This document shows positions 1-6,766 of a stretch of DNA of 28,519 bases, piece after piece; position 1 is the first letter of the stretch; every line of letters begins with the position of its first letter. A model generated the notes under the pieces. The model ran no database searches, was not told the origin of the DNA, and worked only from the letters and a program-made list of their open reading frames with translations. The DNA comes from an uncultured Oscillospiraceae bacterium (GTDB lineage Bacteria; Bacillota; Clostridia; Oscillospirales; Ruminococcaceae), in NCBI GenBank assembly GCA_900548355.1, contig URKR01000026.1, positions 1 through 28,519 of the forward strand, given 5' to 3'. A program made the position numbers and the translations under genes.

Positions 1-10
1 CGCAAAATCG

Positions 11-60
11 AGTCATTTCCCAAAAATCGAGGGGGTACCGGGGATTTTTGGGAATTGACT
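11..60 (-). terminator. Long inverted repeat downstream of the minus-strand queH operon; possible terminator
   Basis: Positions 11-28 and 43-60 are inverted repeats of 18 bp with one mismatch, around a 14-nt centre. Read on the minus strand the hairpin lies just after the stop codon of the last operon gene and is followed by a short CGATTTT stretch, so it could end that transcript. The unit TTTTTGGGAA recurs directly at about 45-54 and 61-69, so the region may be a small repeat rather than a dedicated terminator. The window edge cuts off further context. Confidence 0.45.
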
Positions 61-77
61 TTTTGGGAATCACCGCC

Positions 78-1379
78 TCAGCCGCGGTATTTGTACTTCG
101 GGTAGACGCGCTGCATATAGCTGTCGGGGAAGGCTTCGTCAATCGTCTGTTCGATCGCGTTGGCCGGCGGCGTGCCCTCCATCCGGGCGGTATAGCGGCC
201 CAGCGCGGCGGCGCTGACCAGGCAGTCCACCACCATAAAGACGATCAGCACCCAGGTCACGGCGGTGGCGGGGCGCTTGGGCAGTTTTTCAATCCAGGCG
301 GAAAGCGGCGGGAAGAAGATTTTGAACCACGCCACCGCCGCAAAGCCCCAGAAGAAGCAGTACAGCAGGTTGACACGGCCGCCCAGGTTGAACGGGATGT
401 GGCTGTAATCCCAAAAGACCGCGCCGAACACCAGCTCGCTGAGCACGCTGCACAGGTATTCATAGGCGCCGCCCAGCAGGGTGCCGGCCACAAACAGCCA
501 GCCGGCCGTCTTGTCCTTATAGCGGTACATCAGCAGGGTGCACAGCGCCAGCGCCATGCCCCACACCACCGAAAACGGCCCCCACACCAGGCTGGAGCGG
601 CTCATCCACTCCCCCATTGTCAGCTTGCAGAAGATCGTTTCGACAATATCGCCCAGGAAAGAGCCGATGAAAAACAGCAGGAAGAGCTTGTAAAAGCTCG
701 CGCCAGGCGCAAAGGTGGCGGACTTTTCCTTTTTGCGGCGGGTCAGGTCGGCCTGGGGGTAGGCGCGCATCATGCGGCTTTCGGTGCGGGCCAGAATCCA
801 CAGCCCCATCCGCAGCGTGATGTTGGTCAGCCGGTGGTGCACGTCCTCGGCCTGGGGGGCCACATGGCGCACGCCCGCCAGCGTGAGCAGCGTGCCGATG
901 CCGTCCAGCGCAAGCAGGCCGACCAGCACCCAGATGATGACCTGGCGCAGCAGCGCCGGCATCAGCCCGAACGCCGTGAGCAGCAGCGGCGCCACCCACA
1001 TGGCCGCCGCCACGCCCAGCAGGCCCCACAGAATCGAAGCCTGCAGGCAGATATAGCCGTCCAGGTTGAATTTGCGGTGGGAATAATCCCACCAGCGCGC
1101 GTGGGTGGTGCGCTCCAGGATATGGCCGCCGATCCACTCAACCGCGGTGGCCAGCACCGCGCTGAACAGGAACAGGAAGAACACCCGGCGCTCCACGGCC
1201 AGTTCGTGGAAGCCGACCGTGATCAGCACGCCGGAAATGCCGTAGATCAGGCACCACGGCCCGCCCAGCACGCCGCGGTCCAGGTAGCGGCGCTGCAGCA
1301 CCGCGGTGGCCAGCACTTCGCCGAGCCAGCCCAGGAACGAATAGATAAAAAACAGCCAGGCCAATTGGAAAAATGTCAT
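78..1379 (-). CDS. CmpB-type (PF06541-like) integral membrane protein, internally duplicated
   Basis: A 433-residue membrane protein resembling the family labelled 'putative ABC-transporter type IV' (CmpB), common in Clostridia; its biochemical role is not established. The sequence shows a tandem duplication. The first half starts near residue 10 (FFIYSFLGWLGEV) and contains WWDYSHRKFNLDGYICL. The second half starts near residue 235 (FFIGSFLGDIVET) and contains FWDYSHIPFNLGGRVNLLY. Each half has several hydrophobic helices, and the halves are joined by a basic linker (RRKKEKS). The ATG at 1379 follows a GAGG ribosome site about 7 nt upstream. It is the last gene of the minus-strand operon, 34 nt after the dehydrogenase. 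There is no ATP-binding domain, so transport is not shown. The family call is good and the function unknown. Confidence 0.85.
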   Translation of the reverse strand: MTFFQLAWLFFIYSFLGWLGEVLATAVLQRRYLDRGVLGGPWCLIYGISGVLITVGFHELAVERRVFFLFLFSAVLATAVEWIGGHILERTTHARWWDYSHRKFNLDGYICLQASILWGLLGVAAAMWVAPLLLTAFGLMPALLRQVIIWVLVGLLALDGIGTLLTLAGVRHVAPQAEDVHHRLTNITLRMGLWILARTESRMMRAYPQADLTRRKKEKSATFAPGASFYKLFLLFFIGSFLGDIVETIFCKLTMGEWMSRSSLVWGPFSVVWGMALALCTLLMYRYKDKTAGWLFVAGTLLGGAYEYLCSVLSELVFGAVFWDYSHIPFNLGGRVNLLYCFFWGFAAVAWFKIFFPPLSAWIEKLPKRPATAVTWVLIVFMVVDCLVSAAALGRYTARMEGTPPANAIEQTIDEAFPDSYMQRVYPKYKYRG

Positions 1380-1413
1380 GGTGTAACCTCATTGTGTTGT
1401 CGGCCGGGGCGTT

Positions 1414-2439
1414 TCAGCGCCCGGCAGGGTTCAGGTCGGCGTCGCCGCACAGCCGGCGGCCGGGGGCGTCGCACGGCACATACTTCCGCGTGCGGGAAAC
1501 CTGGTTGTCCAGCGGTTCGCCGGCCGCGTAATGCCGCAGGTTGATTGCAAAGATCTCGACAATCTGGTCGAGCGTGCGCGGCAGGCTGAACCGGCCCGAG
1601 ATATGCGGCGTGATGATCGCGTGCGGTTCGCGCCAGAGCGGGTGGTCGGGCGGCAGGGGTTCGGGGTCGGTCACATCCAGGCCTGCCGCAAACAGCCGGC
1701 GGCTGCGCAGCGCCTCGGCCAGGGCGTCGGTATCCACGGCCGAACCCCGCCCCACATTCAGCAGGATCGCGCCCGGCTTCATCCGGGCGATGCGGGCCGC
1801 GTCAAACAGGTGCGCGGTTTCGTCGGTGCCGGGCAGGCTCAGCGCCACGCAGTCGGCGGCGGGCAGCTCGGCGTCCAGCGCATCCTGCCCCACAACCCGC
1901 AGGCAGCAGGGCGGGCAGGGGGTTTCGGGGTGGGCGGTGCGCCGCACCCCGACCACCTCGGCCCCGAGCGCGTGGGCCCGCCTGGCCAGCGACGACCCGA
2001 TATCCCCAAGCCCCACGCAGAGCAGCCGCGCCCCGGCCACGCTGCGCACCGGCCGCTCAATGGCCTGCCAGTGCGCGGCGTTCTGCCTGTCACGGTAGAG
2101 GAACAAATCCTTGCACAGCCCCAGCCACATCCCGAGCATCCACTCGCTGATGGCCAGGCCGTAGGCCCCGGTCGCGTTGGTGACAAGGCAGTTTTCGGGC
2201 AGCACGCCCGGGGCAAGGTAGGCGTCCGGCCCGGCGAAGTTGCTCTGAAACCAGGCAAGGTGGTCGTTTTGGCGGATCATCTCAACCGGTACGTTGCCGA
2301 AGATGATGTCGGCCCAGCGCACATCGTCCGGCGCCGGGGTTTCGGCAAAGCGGAACTGCGCCCAGGGCGCCGCCGCGCGCAGCCGGGCGCGGTGGGCTTC
2401 GGTCAGCGGCAGCGCCGCCAGGATCCTGTCAGCTTTCAT
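1414..2439 (-). CDS. D-isomer-specific 2-hydroxyacid dehydrogenase family protein
   Basis: A 341-residue NAD(P)-dependent dehydrogenase of the D-2-hydroxyacid family, which reduces 2-keto acids or oxidises D-2-hydroxyacids in the cytoplasm. The N-terminal half lacks sharp motifs, as is usual. The Rossmann fingerprint GLGDIG sits near residues 143-148. The catalytic set follows: Arg in NVGRGSAVD, Glu in DVTDPEPLP, and His in ITPHISGR. The substrate cannot be read from the sequence; glyoxylate/hydroxypyruvate- or phosphoglycerate-like acids are possible. The ATG is preceded by a strong AAGGAGG with good spacing. Its first codons overlap the end of queH by 11 nt, so the two genes are probably translationally coupled. 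The C-terminal tail after the catalytic His is slightly long and Arg-rich. Confidence 0.9.
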   Translation of the reverse strand: MKADRILAALPLTEAHRARLRAAAPWAQFRFAETPAPDDVRWADIIFGNVPVEMIRQNDHLAWFQSNFAGPDAYLAPGVLPENCLVTNATGAYGLAISEWMLGMWLGLCKDLFLYRDRQNAAHWQAIERPVRSVAGARLLCVGLGDIGSSLARRAHALGAEVVGVRRTAHPETPCPPCCLRVVGQDALDAELPAADCVALSLPGTDETAHLFDAARIARMKPGAILLNVGRGSAVDTDALAEALRSRRLFAAGLDVTDPEPLPPDHPLWREPHAIITPHISGRFSLPRTLDQIVEIFAINLRHYAAGEPLDNQVSRTRKYVPCDAPGRRLCGDADLNPAGR

Positions 2440-3088
2440 GGGAACCTCCTTCGGGGCGGGCGCGGGCTTCCCGCTCCAGTTTACTGAAGATGCAGCCGCA
2501 GTATTCCTGCCGATACAGCCCGTATTCGGCCGAAAGCGCCAGGCTGCGCTTGTAGCCGTCCTTTTTGCGGAACTCGCTTTGCAGGTACTGCACCCCGTAT
2601 TGCGCCCCCAGCGCGCAGCCGATTGCGTTGAGCCGCACGGGGTCCTTCATCGGGGAGATGGAAAGGGTGGTGGTGAACCAGCCGAAGCCGTGCTGCGCCG
2701 CGTACCGGGCGGTCTGTTCCAGCCGCAGGCGGTAGCAGACGGTACAGCGCGCGCCGCGTTCCGGCTCGGCTTCCAGGCCTTTGACGGCCTCATAAAACTG
2801 CTGCGGGTCATACGGCAGCTCCACCACCTGCACGCCGCGCGCCGCATGGCCGGCGTCGCGCACAAAGCGCTCAAGCTCGGCTTCCCGGCGGCGGTATTCG
2901 GCCGGCGGGGCGATGTTGGGGTTGTAGTACAGGATCGTCACCCGGAACGCATCGGCCAGGCGTTCCAGCGTTGCGCTGGAGCAGGGCGCGCAGCAGGCGT
3001 GCAGCAGCAGGGCCGGGCGCTGCCCCGCGGCCTGCAGCCGGGCAATTGTGCGCTGCATTTCCAGTTCATAATTGATGCGGTTAGCCAA
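2429..3088 (-). CDS. queH: Epoxyqueuosine reductase QueH
   Basis: A 219-residue QueH (DUF208) protein, the non-cobalamin enzyme that reduces epoxyqueuosine to queuosine in tRNA. The family's cysteine signatures are all visible: LLHACCAPC at residues 28-36, GARCTVCYRLR near 120, and YCGCIFS near the C-terminus. These are the expected ligands for the metal/Fe-S centre. Other family blocks are YYNPNIAPPAEYRRR and TTTLSISPMKD. The start is a TTG at 3088, chosen because AAGGAG lies 6 nt upstream and no ATG or GTG is near. The length fits the family. It is the first gene of the minus-strand operon. Its link to the two downstream genes is positional only. Confidence 0.93.
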   Translation of the reverse strand: MANRINYELEMQRTIARLQAAGQRPALLLHACCAPCSSATLERLADAFRVTILYYNPNIAPPAEYRRREAELERFVRDAGHAARGVQVVELPYDPQQFYEAVKGLEAEPERGARCTVCYRLRLEQTARYAAQHGFGWFTTTLSISPMKDPVRLNAIGCALGAQYGVQYLQSEFRKKDGYKRSLALSAEYGLYRQEYCGCIFSKLEREARARPEGGSHES

Positions 3089-3212
3089 AGAGCGCTCCTT
3101 CCGTATGCAAAAAAACAGACACAGCGGGGCGGAAAAAAATTCCGCAAAAGATTTCGTAATTTGTTGAAGGTTTTGTCACGATTTTGTCACATCTTTCCTG
3201 TATTGTATAGAT

Positions 3213-3356
3213 GTTCCCAAAAGGAACGCCCCGGGAACAGGGACCCGGGTTCTTCGTCCGCTGGGAAGCAGACAAACTTTTTCATCCACTCCTCTTTCTC
3301 TTTTCTTCTTTTCGGGAACGGCGTGCCGGAACAGGGACCGGCACGCCGTTTTTTTT
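3213..3356 (+). ncRNA. Candidate small RNA: twin hairpins with identical AACAGGGA loops and a pyrimidine tract
   Basis: The stretch has no convincing ORF but clear RNA structure. Hairpin A is GTTCC/GGAAC (3213-3227). Hairpin B is CCCGGG/CCCGGG (3230-3249) with loop AACAGGGA. Hairpin C (3256-3273) has a GGGA loop. A pyrimidine-rich single-stranded stretch follows (3278-3312, containing ACTCCTCTTTC). The last element is a 13-bp hairpin at 3317-3350 whose loop is again exactly AACAGGGA, ending in a T tract. A weak promoter (TTGTCA at 3184, TATAGA at 3206) precedes it. The ORF-free structure and terminator suggest a roughly 140-nt transcript. The pyrimidine tract could pair with Shine-Dalgarno sequences. 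No known RNA family was recognised with confidence. Confidence 0.5.
3317..3356 (+). terminator. Rho-independent terminator of the candidate small RNA
   Basis: A perfect 13-bp stem (AACGGCGTGCCGG / CCGGCACGCCGTT) with an 8-nt loop runs directly into eight T residues. It is oriented for plus-strand transcription. No plus-strand protein gene precedes it, which is the main reason to suspect a non-coding transcript upstream. Confidence 0.9.
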
Positions 3357-3452
3357 GGCGTTTCCGGCCCGGGGCCTGCGTGCCGCCCCGCTTTGCGCAA
3401 AGGCGCCGCCCCGTTTGCTGCGCCGGTTTTTCCGGCGCGGTGAATACTCTTC

Positions 3453-3481
3453 ATTATAGCCGGATTCAGCCGCCTCCGCAA
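3453..3481 (-). promoter_or_regulatory. Candidate promoter for the queH operon
   Basis: On the minus strand a perfect TATAAT (3458-3453) lies 17 nt after a weak -35 TTGCGG (3481-3476). Transcription would start near 3446 and leave a leader of about 355 nt before queH. That leader crosses the small-RNA locus in antisense, which makes the assignment uncertain. No closer minus-strand promoter was recognised. Confidence 0.35.
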
Positions 3482-3534
3482 GCCGGTTTCACACCCCAAT
3501 ACGCCCAAAATGTGCAGCGGAACAGAACATAATC

Positions 3535-3563
3535 TTGACGTTTGCGGCCGCAGCGGGTATAAT
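3535..3563 (+). promoter_or_regulatory. Sigma-A-type promoter of tRNA-Pro
   Basis: The -35 is TTGACG (3535-3540) and the -10 is TATAAT (3558-3563), 17 nt apart. The predicted start falls only a few bases before the mature tRNA at 3575. It is one of the best promoters in the window. Confidence 0.9.
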
Positions 3564-3574
3564 GGTATCCGCGC

Positions 3575-3647
3575 CGAGGTGTTGCGCAGCTGGTAGCGCG
3601 CCTGGTTTGGGACCAGGAGGCCGCAGGTTCGAGTCCTGTCACCTCGA
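3575..3647 (+). tRNA. tRNA-Pro (anticodon TGG)
   Basis: All four arms fold. The acceptor is CGAGGTG/CACCTCG with discriminator A. The D stem is GCGC/GCGC with loop AGCTGGTA. The anticodon stem is CCTGG/CCAGG with loop TTTGGGA, giving anticodon TGG at 3608-3610. The T arm is GCAGG/CCTGT with loop TTCGAGT. It reads the proline codon CCA, and others by wobble. The CCA end is not encoded; CTT follows the discriminator, so it must be added by the nucleotidyltransferase. It has its own promoter and terminator and so is a single-gene unit. Confidence 0.97.
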
Positions 3648-3653
3648 CTTTCC

Positions 3654-3687
3654 CCCGTGGGCCTTTGCGGCGCACGGGTTTTGTTTT
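3654..3687 (+). terminator. Terminator of tRNA-Pro
   Basis: The stem CCCGTG/CACGGG (3654-3659 with 3673-3678) is followed by TTTTGTTTT. It lies 7 nt after the mature tRNA and before the racemase gene. The racemase may depend on read-through or on an unrecognised promoter. Confidence 0.8.
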
Positions 3688-3747
3688 GCCCCCCTGCGCG
3701 CCGCGCAAAGGGGCCCGTGGATACAAACGCCCGAAAGGAGCATTGCC

Positions 3748-4461
3748 ATGTCTGTACCTGAAAAAACGGTGCTGGGCATCCTGGGCGGTATGGGCCCGGC
3801 CGCAAGCTGCTACCTGTACCAGATGCTCACCCTTCACACCCCTGCCGGCTGTGACCAGGACCACATTGACCTTCTTGTGTCCTCCCGCGCTTCCACGCCC
3901 GACCGCACCGGCTTCATCCTCGGGCGCGGCGCGGCCGACCCCTACCCCGCGATGCTGGCCGCCGCCGAAGGGCTTGTCGGCGCCGGGGCGAACCTGCTGT
4001 GCATCGCCTGCAACACGGCCCACTATTTCTATGACCGCCTTGCGGCCGATGTGCCGGCGCCGATCCTGCATATGCCGCGGCTGGTTGTGGCCCGGGCCAA
4101 GGCGCTGGGCTGCCGCAGGCTCGGGATTCTGGCGACCGACGGCACGGTGCAGGCCGGGGTGTACCAGCGCGTGTGTGAGGAAGCCGGCCTGCCCTGCGCC
4201 GCCCCCGGCCCCGAAGGCCAGCGCGCCGTGATGGCGGTGATCTATGAAGGGGTCAAGCAGGGCCGCCGGGCCGACATGGCGCTGTGGGCCAAAGCGGTTG
4301 CGGACCTGCGCGCCCGGGGCTGCGATTACGCGGTGCTCGGCTGTACCGAGCTGAGCCTTGTCAAGCGGGATGAGGGTCTCGGCGATTTTTACATCGACAG
4401 CACCGAGGTTCTGTGCGAAGCCGCGCTGCGCGCCTGCGGCGTGGAACCCGTGGGGTTTTAG
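3748..4461 (+). CDS. Aspartate/glutamate racemase family protein
   Basis: A 237-residue protein of the cofactor-independent Asp/Glu racemase family, which interconverts amino-acid enantiomers with two cysteines acting as acid and base. The family opening LGILGGMGPAAS is at residues 8-19. The two catalytic-cysteine blocks are CNTAHYF in the first half and LGCTELSLV near residue 205. This pattern fits the aspartate racemase/YgeA subgroup better than MurI, but substrate specificity is not proven. D-aspartate for cell-wall cross-bridges is one possible role. The ATG at 3748 has AAAGGAG about 8 nt upstream. An upstream in-frame extension would run through the tRNA and its terminator, so the shorter start is chosen. 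Confidence 0.88.
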   Translation: MSVPEKTVLGILGGMGPAASCYLYQMLTLHTPAGCDQDHIDLLVSSRASTPDRTGFILGRGAADPYPAMLAAAEGLVGAGANLLCIACNTAHYFYDRLAADVPAPILHMPRLVVARAKALGCRRLGILATDGTVQAGVYQRVCEEAGLPCAAPGPEGQRAVMAVIYEGVKQGRRADMALWAKAVADLRARGCDYAVLGCTELSLVKRDEGLGDFYIDSTEVLCEAALRACGVEPVGF

Positions 4462-4504
4462 TGCACCGCCGACAAAGGGAGCGCCGCAACGCCGCATTCC
4501 CCCC

Positions 4505-4533
4505 TTGACATCCCCTCGCCCGCCCGCTATACT
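4505..4533 (+). promoter_or_regulatory. Promoter of the metG leader
   Basis: A consensus -35 TTGACA (4505-4510) and -10 TATACT (4528-4533) are separated by 17 nt. Transcription should start near 4540, giving a leader of about 240 nt before metG. Confidence 0.9.
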
Positions 4534-4571
4534 AACATTGTACTGTGATTTCCTGGAAAGAAGGTGCTGTC

Positions 4572-4661
4572 ATGACCCGCTTTGAACGCCGTGATGCCAT
4601 GTGCATGGGACAGGACTGCGCCCCGGGGCTGCCCGCTTTCCCGCACGGAATCACCGCCTGA
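4572..4661 (+). CDS. Putative 29-residue leader peptide upstream of metG
   Basis: A short ORF that starts with ATG 8 nt after an AAGAAGG ribosome site and ends with TGA. It lies between a strong promoter and a rho-independent terminator, the layout expected of an attenuator leader peptide. Codons 10-12 read Met-Cys-Met, with Met codons at 4599 and 4605. Two Met plus two Cys in 29 residues is suggestive before a methionyl-tRNA synthetase gene. CTGCCCGC within its coding region (4629-4636) can pair with the 5' arm of the terminator (4675-4681), so a ribosome stalled at the Met codons could favour an antiterminator. The same region may instead be part of a protein-free RNA switch. Translation is not proven. 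Confidence 0.45.
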   Translation: MTRFERRDAMCMGQDCAPGLPAFPHGITA

Positions 4662-4674
4662 AAGCCAAGCAACC

Positions 4675-4709
4675 GCGGCAGAGCGCAAGAAAGCGCCCTG
4701 CCGCTTTTT
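4675..4709 (+). terminator. Terminator/attenuator in the metG leader
   Basis: The stem GCGGCAG-a-GCGC / GCGC-c-CTGCCGC (4675-4686 with 4693-4704) is followed by TTTTTGTTT. It sits 13 nt after the leader ORF and about 70 nt before metG, so it can only affect metG by conditional termination. A competing helix with 4629-4636 is possible. Confidence 0.8.
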
Positions 4710-4781
4710 GTTTGGCGCAGGGCCCAGCGCCCGGCCGCCGCGCCGGCCACCGGATTTTCATCTGAAAGAGGGATGCGCTTT

Positions 4782-6755
4782 ATGGAAGCCAAAAAGTTTT
4801 ACATCACCACCCCGATCTATTACCCGAGCGATAAGCTCCACATCGGCCACAGCTACACAACCGTCGCCTGCGACGCGCTGGCCCGCTACCACCGCGCCAA
4901 GGGCGAAGAAGTCATGTTCCTGACCGGCACCGACGAGCACGGCCAGAAAATTCAGGACAAGGCCGCCGCCAAGGGCGTGACCCCGAAGGAATATGTCGAT
5001 GCGATTGTCGCGACGGTCAAGGACCTGTGGAAGACGATGGACGTCAGCTACGACCGGTTCATCCGCACGACCGACGATTACCACGTCAAGAGCGTGCAGA
5101 AGATCTTCACCAAACTGCACGACCAGGGCGATATTTACAAGAGCGTCTACAAAGGCATGTACTGCAAGCCGTGCGAGAGCTTCTGGACCGAGGCCCAGCT
5201 CAAGGACGGCTGCTGCCCCGACTGCGGCGGCCCTGTCTATGAAGCCGAGGAGGAAGCCTACTTCTTCAAGACCGGCAAATACGCCGACCGGCTGCTGCAA
5301 TACTATGAAGATCACCCCGATTTCATCCAGCCGGCCTCCCGCCGCAACGAGATGATCGCCTTCATCAAGCAGGGCCTGCAGGACACCTGCGTCTCCCGCA
5401 CAAGCGTATCCTGGGGCATCCCGGTGCCGTTTGACCCCAAGCACACGATCTATGTCTGGATCGACGCGCTTTCGAACTATATCACGGCGCTGGGGTATGA
5501 CAACGATACCTACCACGATTTTGACAAGTTCTGGCCGGCCGACGTCCACATGGTCGGCAAGGAAATCCTGCGCTTCCACACGATCATCTGGCCTGCGATG
5601 CTGATGGCGCTTGACCTGCCGCTGCCGAAGAAGGTCTTCGGCCACGGCTGGCTGCTGCTCGGCGGCGGCAAGATGAGCAAATCAAAGGGCAACGTTGTGG
5701 ACCCGGTGCAGCTCTGCGACCGGTACGGCGTTGACGCGGTGCGCTACTTCCTGCTGCGCGAAGTGCCGTTCGGCAACGACGGCTCGTTTACCAACGAAGC
5801 GCTGATCAACCGCATCAACACCGACCTTGCGAACGACCTGGGCAATCTTTTGTCCCGCACCGTCGCGATGTGTGAAAAATACTTCGGCGGCGCGGTGGCC
5901 AAAGCCCCGGTGGACGAAGCGCTCGCCCCGCTGTTTGCGGCGCTGCCCGGCCAGGTGGACGCCGCGATGGACGCGCTCGACGTGCCCTGCGCGCTGACCC
6001 ACATCTTCACCCTGGTGCAGCGCGCGAACAAATACATTGACGAGACCGCGCCCTGGGTGCTGGCCAAGAATGAGGCCGACAAACCGCGGCTGAACCAGGT
6101 GCTGTACAACCTGTGCAGCGCGCTGCACCTGATCGCCGCGCTGCTGCAGTTTGCGCTGCCGAACACCGCGCCCAAGATGGCCGACCAGCTCGGCCTTACC
6201 GCCGAAGAGCTCAACGCCCCGCTGCACGGCGAAGCCGCCGGCAGCCGCGAAGGCTACACCGTCCACAAGGGCGAAGCGCTCTTCCCGCGCATCGACGTCG
6301 CGAAGGAGATCGCCTACCTCGAAGCGCTCGACGCCGAGAAGAAGGCCGCGGCCGAAGCCGCCAAGGCCGCCGAGGAAGCCAAAAACGCCCCGGACGAAGC
6401 CGCCGGGATCACCGACCATGAGCCCGAGATCGACTACGACACCTTCACAAAGGTCGAGATGCGGGTCGCGCTCATCAAAGCCTGCGAGCGGCTGAAAGAG
6501 AGCAAAAAGCTGCTGCACCTGACCGTGTTTGACGGCGAGCGGGAGCGCTGCATCCTTTCCGGCATTGCAAAGTGGTACGCGCCCGAAGATCTCGTCGGCA
6601 AAAAGGTGCCGATCGTCGCAAACCTGGCCCCGCGCCCGATGATGAAGGGCAAGTACACGAGCGAGGGCATGATCCTTGCGGCCGACACCGCCGACGGCGG
6701 CTGCGCGATCGCCTTCTATGGCGACGACGTGCCGGTCGGCACCCGCATCCATTAA
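4782..6755 (+). CDS. metG: Methionyl-tRNA synthetase with C-terminal tRNA-binding domain
   Basis: A 657-residue class I synthetase that charges tRNA-Met in the cytoplasm. The HIGH motif is at residues 20-23 (HIGHSYTT). A zinc knuckle has CKPC at 128-131 and CPDC at 145-148. KMSKS is at 297-301. An alpha-helical anticodon domain follows. After an Ala/Glu/Lys-rich linker near 510-540, the C-terminus (about 550-657) is an OB-fold Trbp111-like tRNA-binding domain, recognisable from IDYDTFTKVEMRVA and NLAPRPMMKGKYTSEGM. The ATG at 4782 is preferred over that at 4773 because the AGAGGG ribosome site abuts 4773 but is 9 nt from 4782. It lies 11 nt upstream of tatD and probably shares its transcript. 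The leader suggests control by methionine or charged-tRNA supply. Confidence 0.97.
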   Translation: MEAKKFYITTPIYYPSDKLHIGHSYTTVACDALARYHRAKGEEVMFLTGTDEHGQKIQDKAAAKGVTPKEYVDAIVATVKDLWKTMDVSYDRFIRTTDDYHVKSVQKIFTKLHDQGDIYKSVYKGMYCKPCESFWTEAQLKDGCCPDCGGPVYEAEEEAYFFKTGKYADRLLQYYEDHPDFIQPASRRNEMIAFIKQGLQDTCVSRTSVSWGIPVPFDPKHTIYVWIDALSNYITALGYDNDTYHDFDKFWPADVHMVGKEILRFHTIIWPAMLMALDLPLPKKVFGHGWLLLGGGKMSKSKGNVVDPVQLCDRYGVDAVRYFLLREVPFGNDGSFTNEALINRINTDLANDLGNLLSRTVAMCEKYFGGAVAKAPVDEALAPLFAALPGQVDAAMDALDVPCALTHIFTLVQRANKYIDETAPWVLAKNEADKPRLNQVLYNLCSALHLIAALLQFALPNTAPKMADQLGLTAEELNAPLHGEAAGSREGYTVHKGEALFPRIDVAKEIAYLEALDAEKKAAAEAAKAAEEAKNAPDEAAGITDHEPEIDYDTFTKVEMRVALIKACERLKESKKLLHLTVFDGERERCILSGIAKWYAPEDLVGKKVPIVANLAPRPMMKGKYTSEGMILAADTADGGCAIAFYGDDVPVGTRIH

Positions 6756-6766
6756 GGCGGGCCGCC

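Noticed and set aside
48..1544. Plus-strand open frame opposite the CmpB-like gene, and similar antisense frames opposite metG, the kinases and the his genes
   Set aside because: No ribosome site, biased composition and no recognisable family; the opposite strand encodes well-supported proteins.
3213..3356. SRP RNA or 6S RNA
   Set aside because: GGGAAGCAG recalls the SRP helix 8 motif, but the required flanking loops and long-range pairing are absent; there is no 6S-like central bubble.
3211..3459. Protein-coding frame through the candidate small RNA
   Set aside because: It has no proper ribosome site, crosses a strong terminator and encodes a low-complexity Phe/Arg peptide.
3748..4461. Glutamate racemase MurI
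   Set aside because: The opening LGGMGPAAS and the overall pattern fit the aspartate racemase/YgeA group better than MurI.
4540..4710. T-box riboswitch in the metG leader
   Set aside because: ACCGCG is present, but the preceding UGGN of the T-box bulge and the stem I motifs are missing, and the leader is short.
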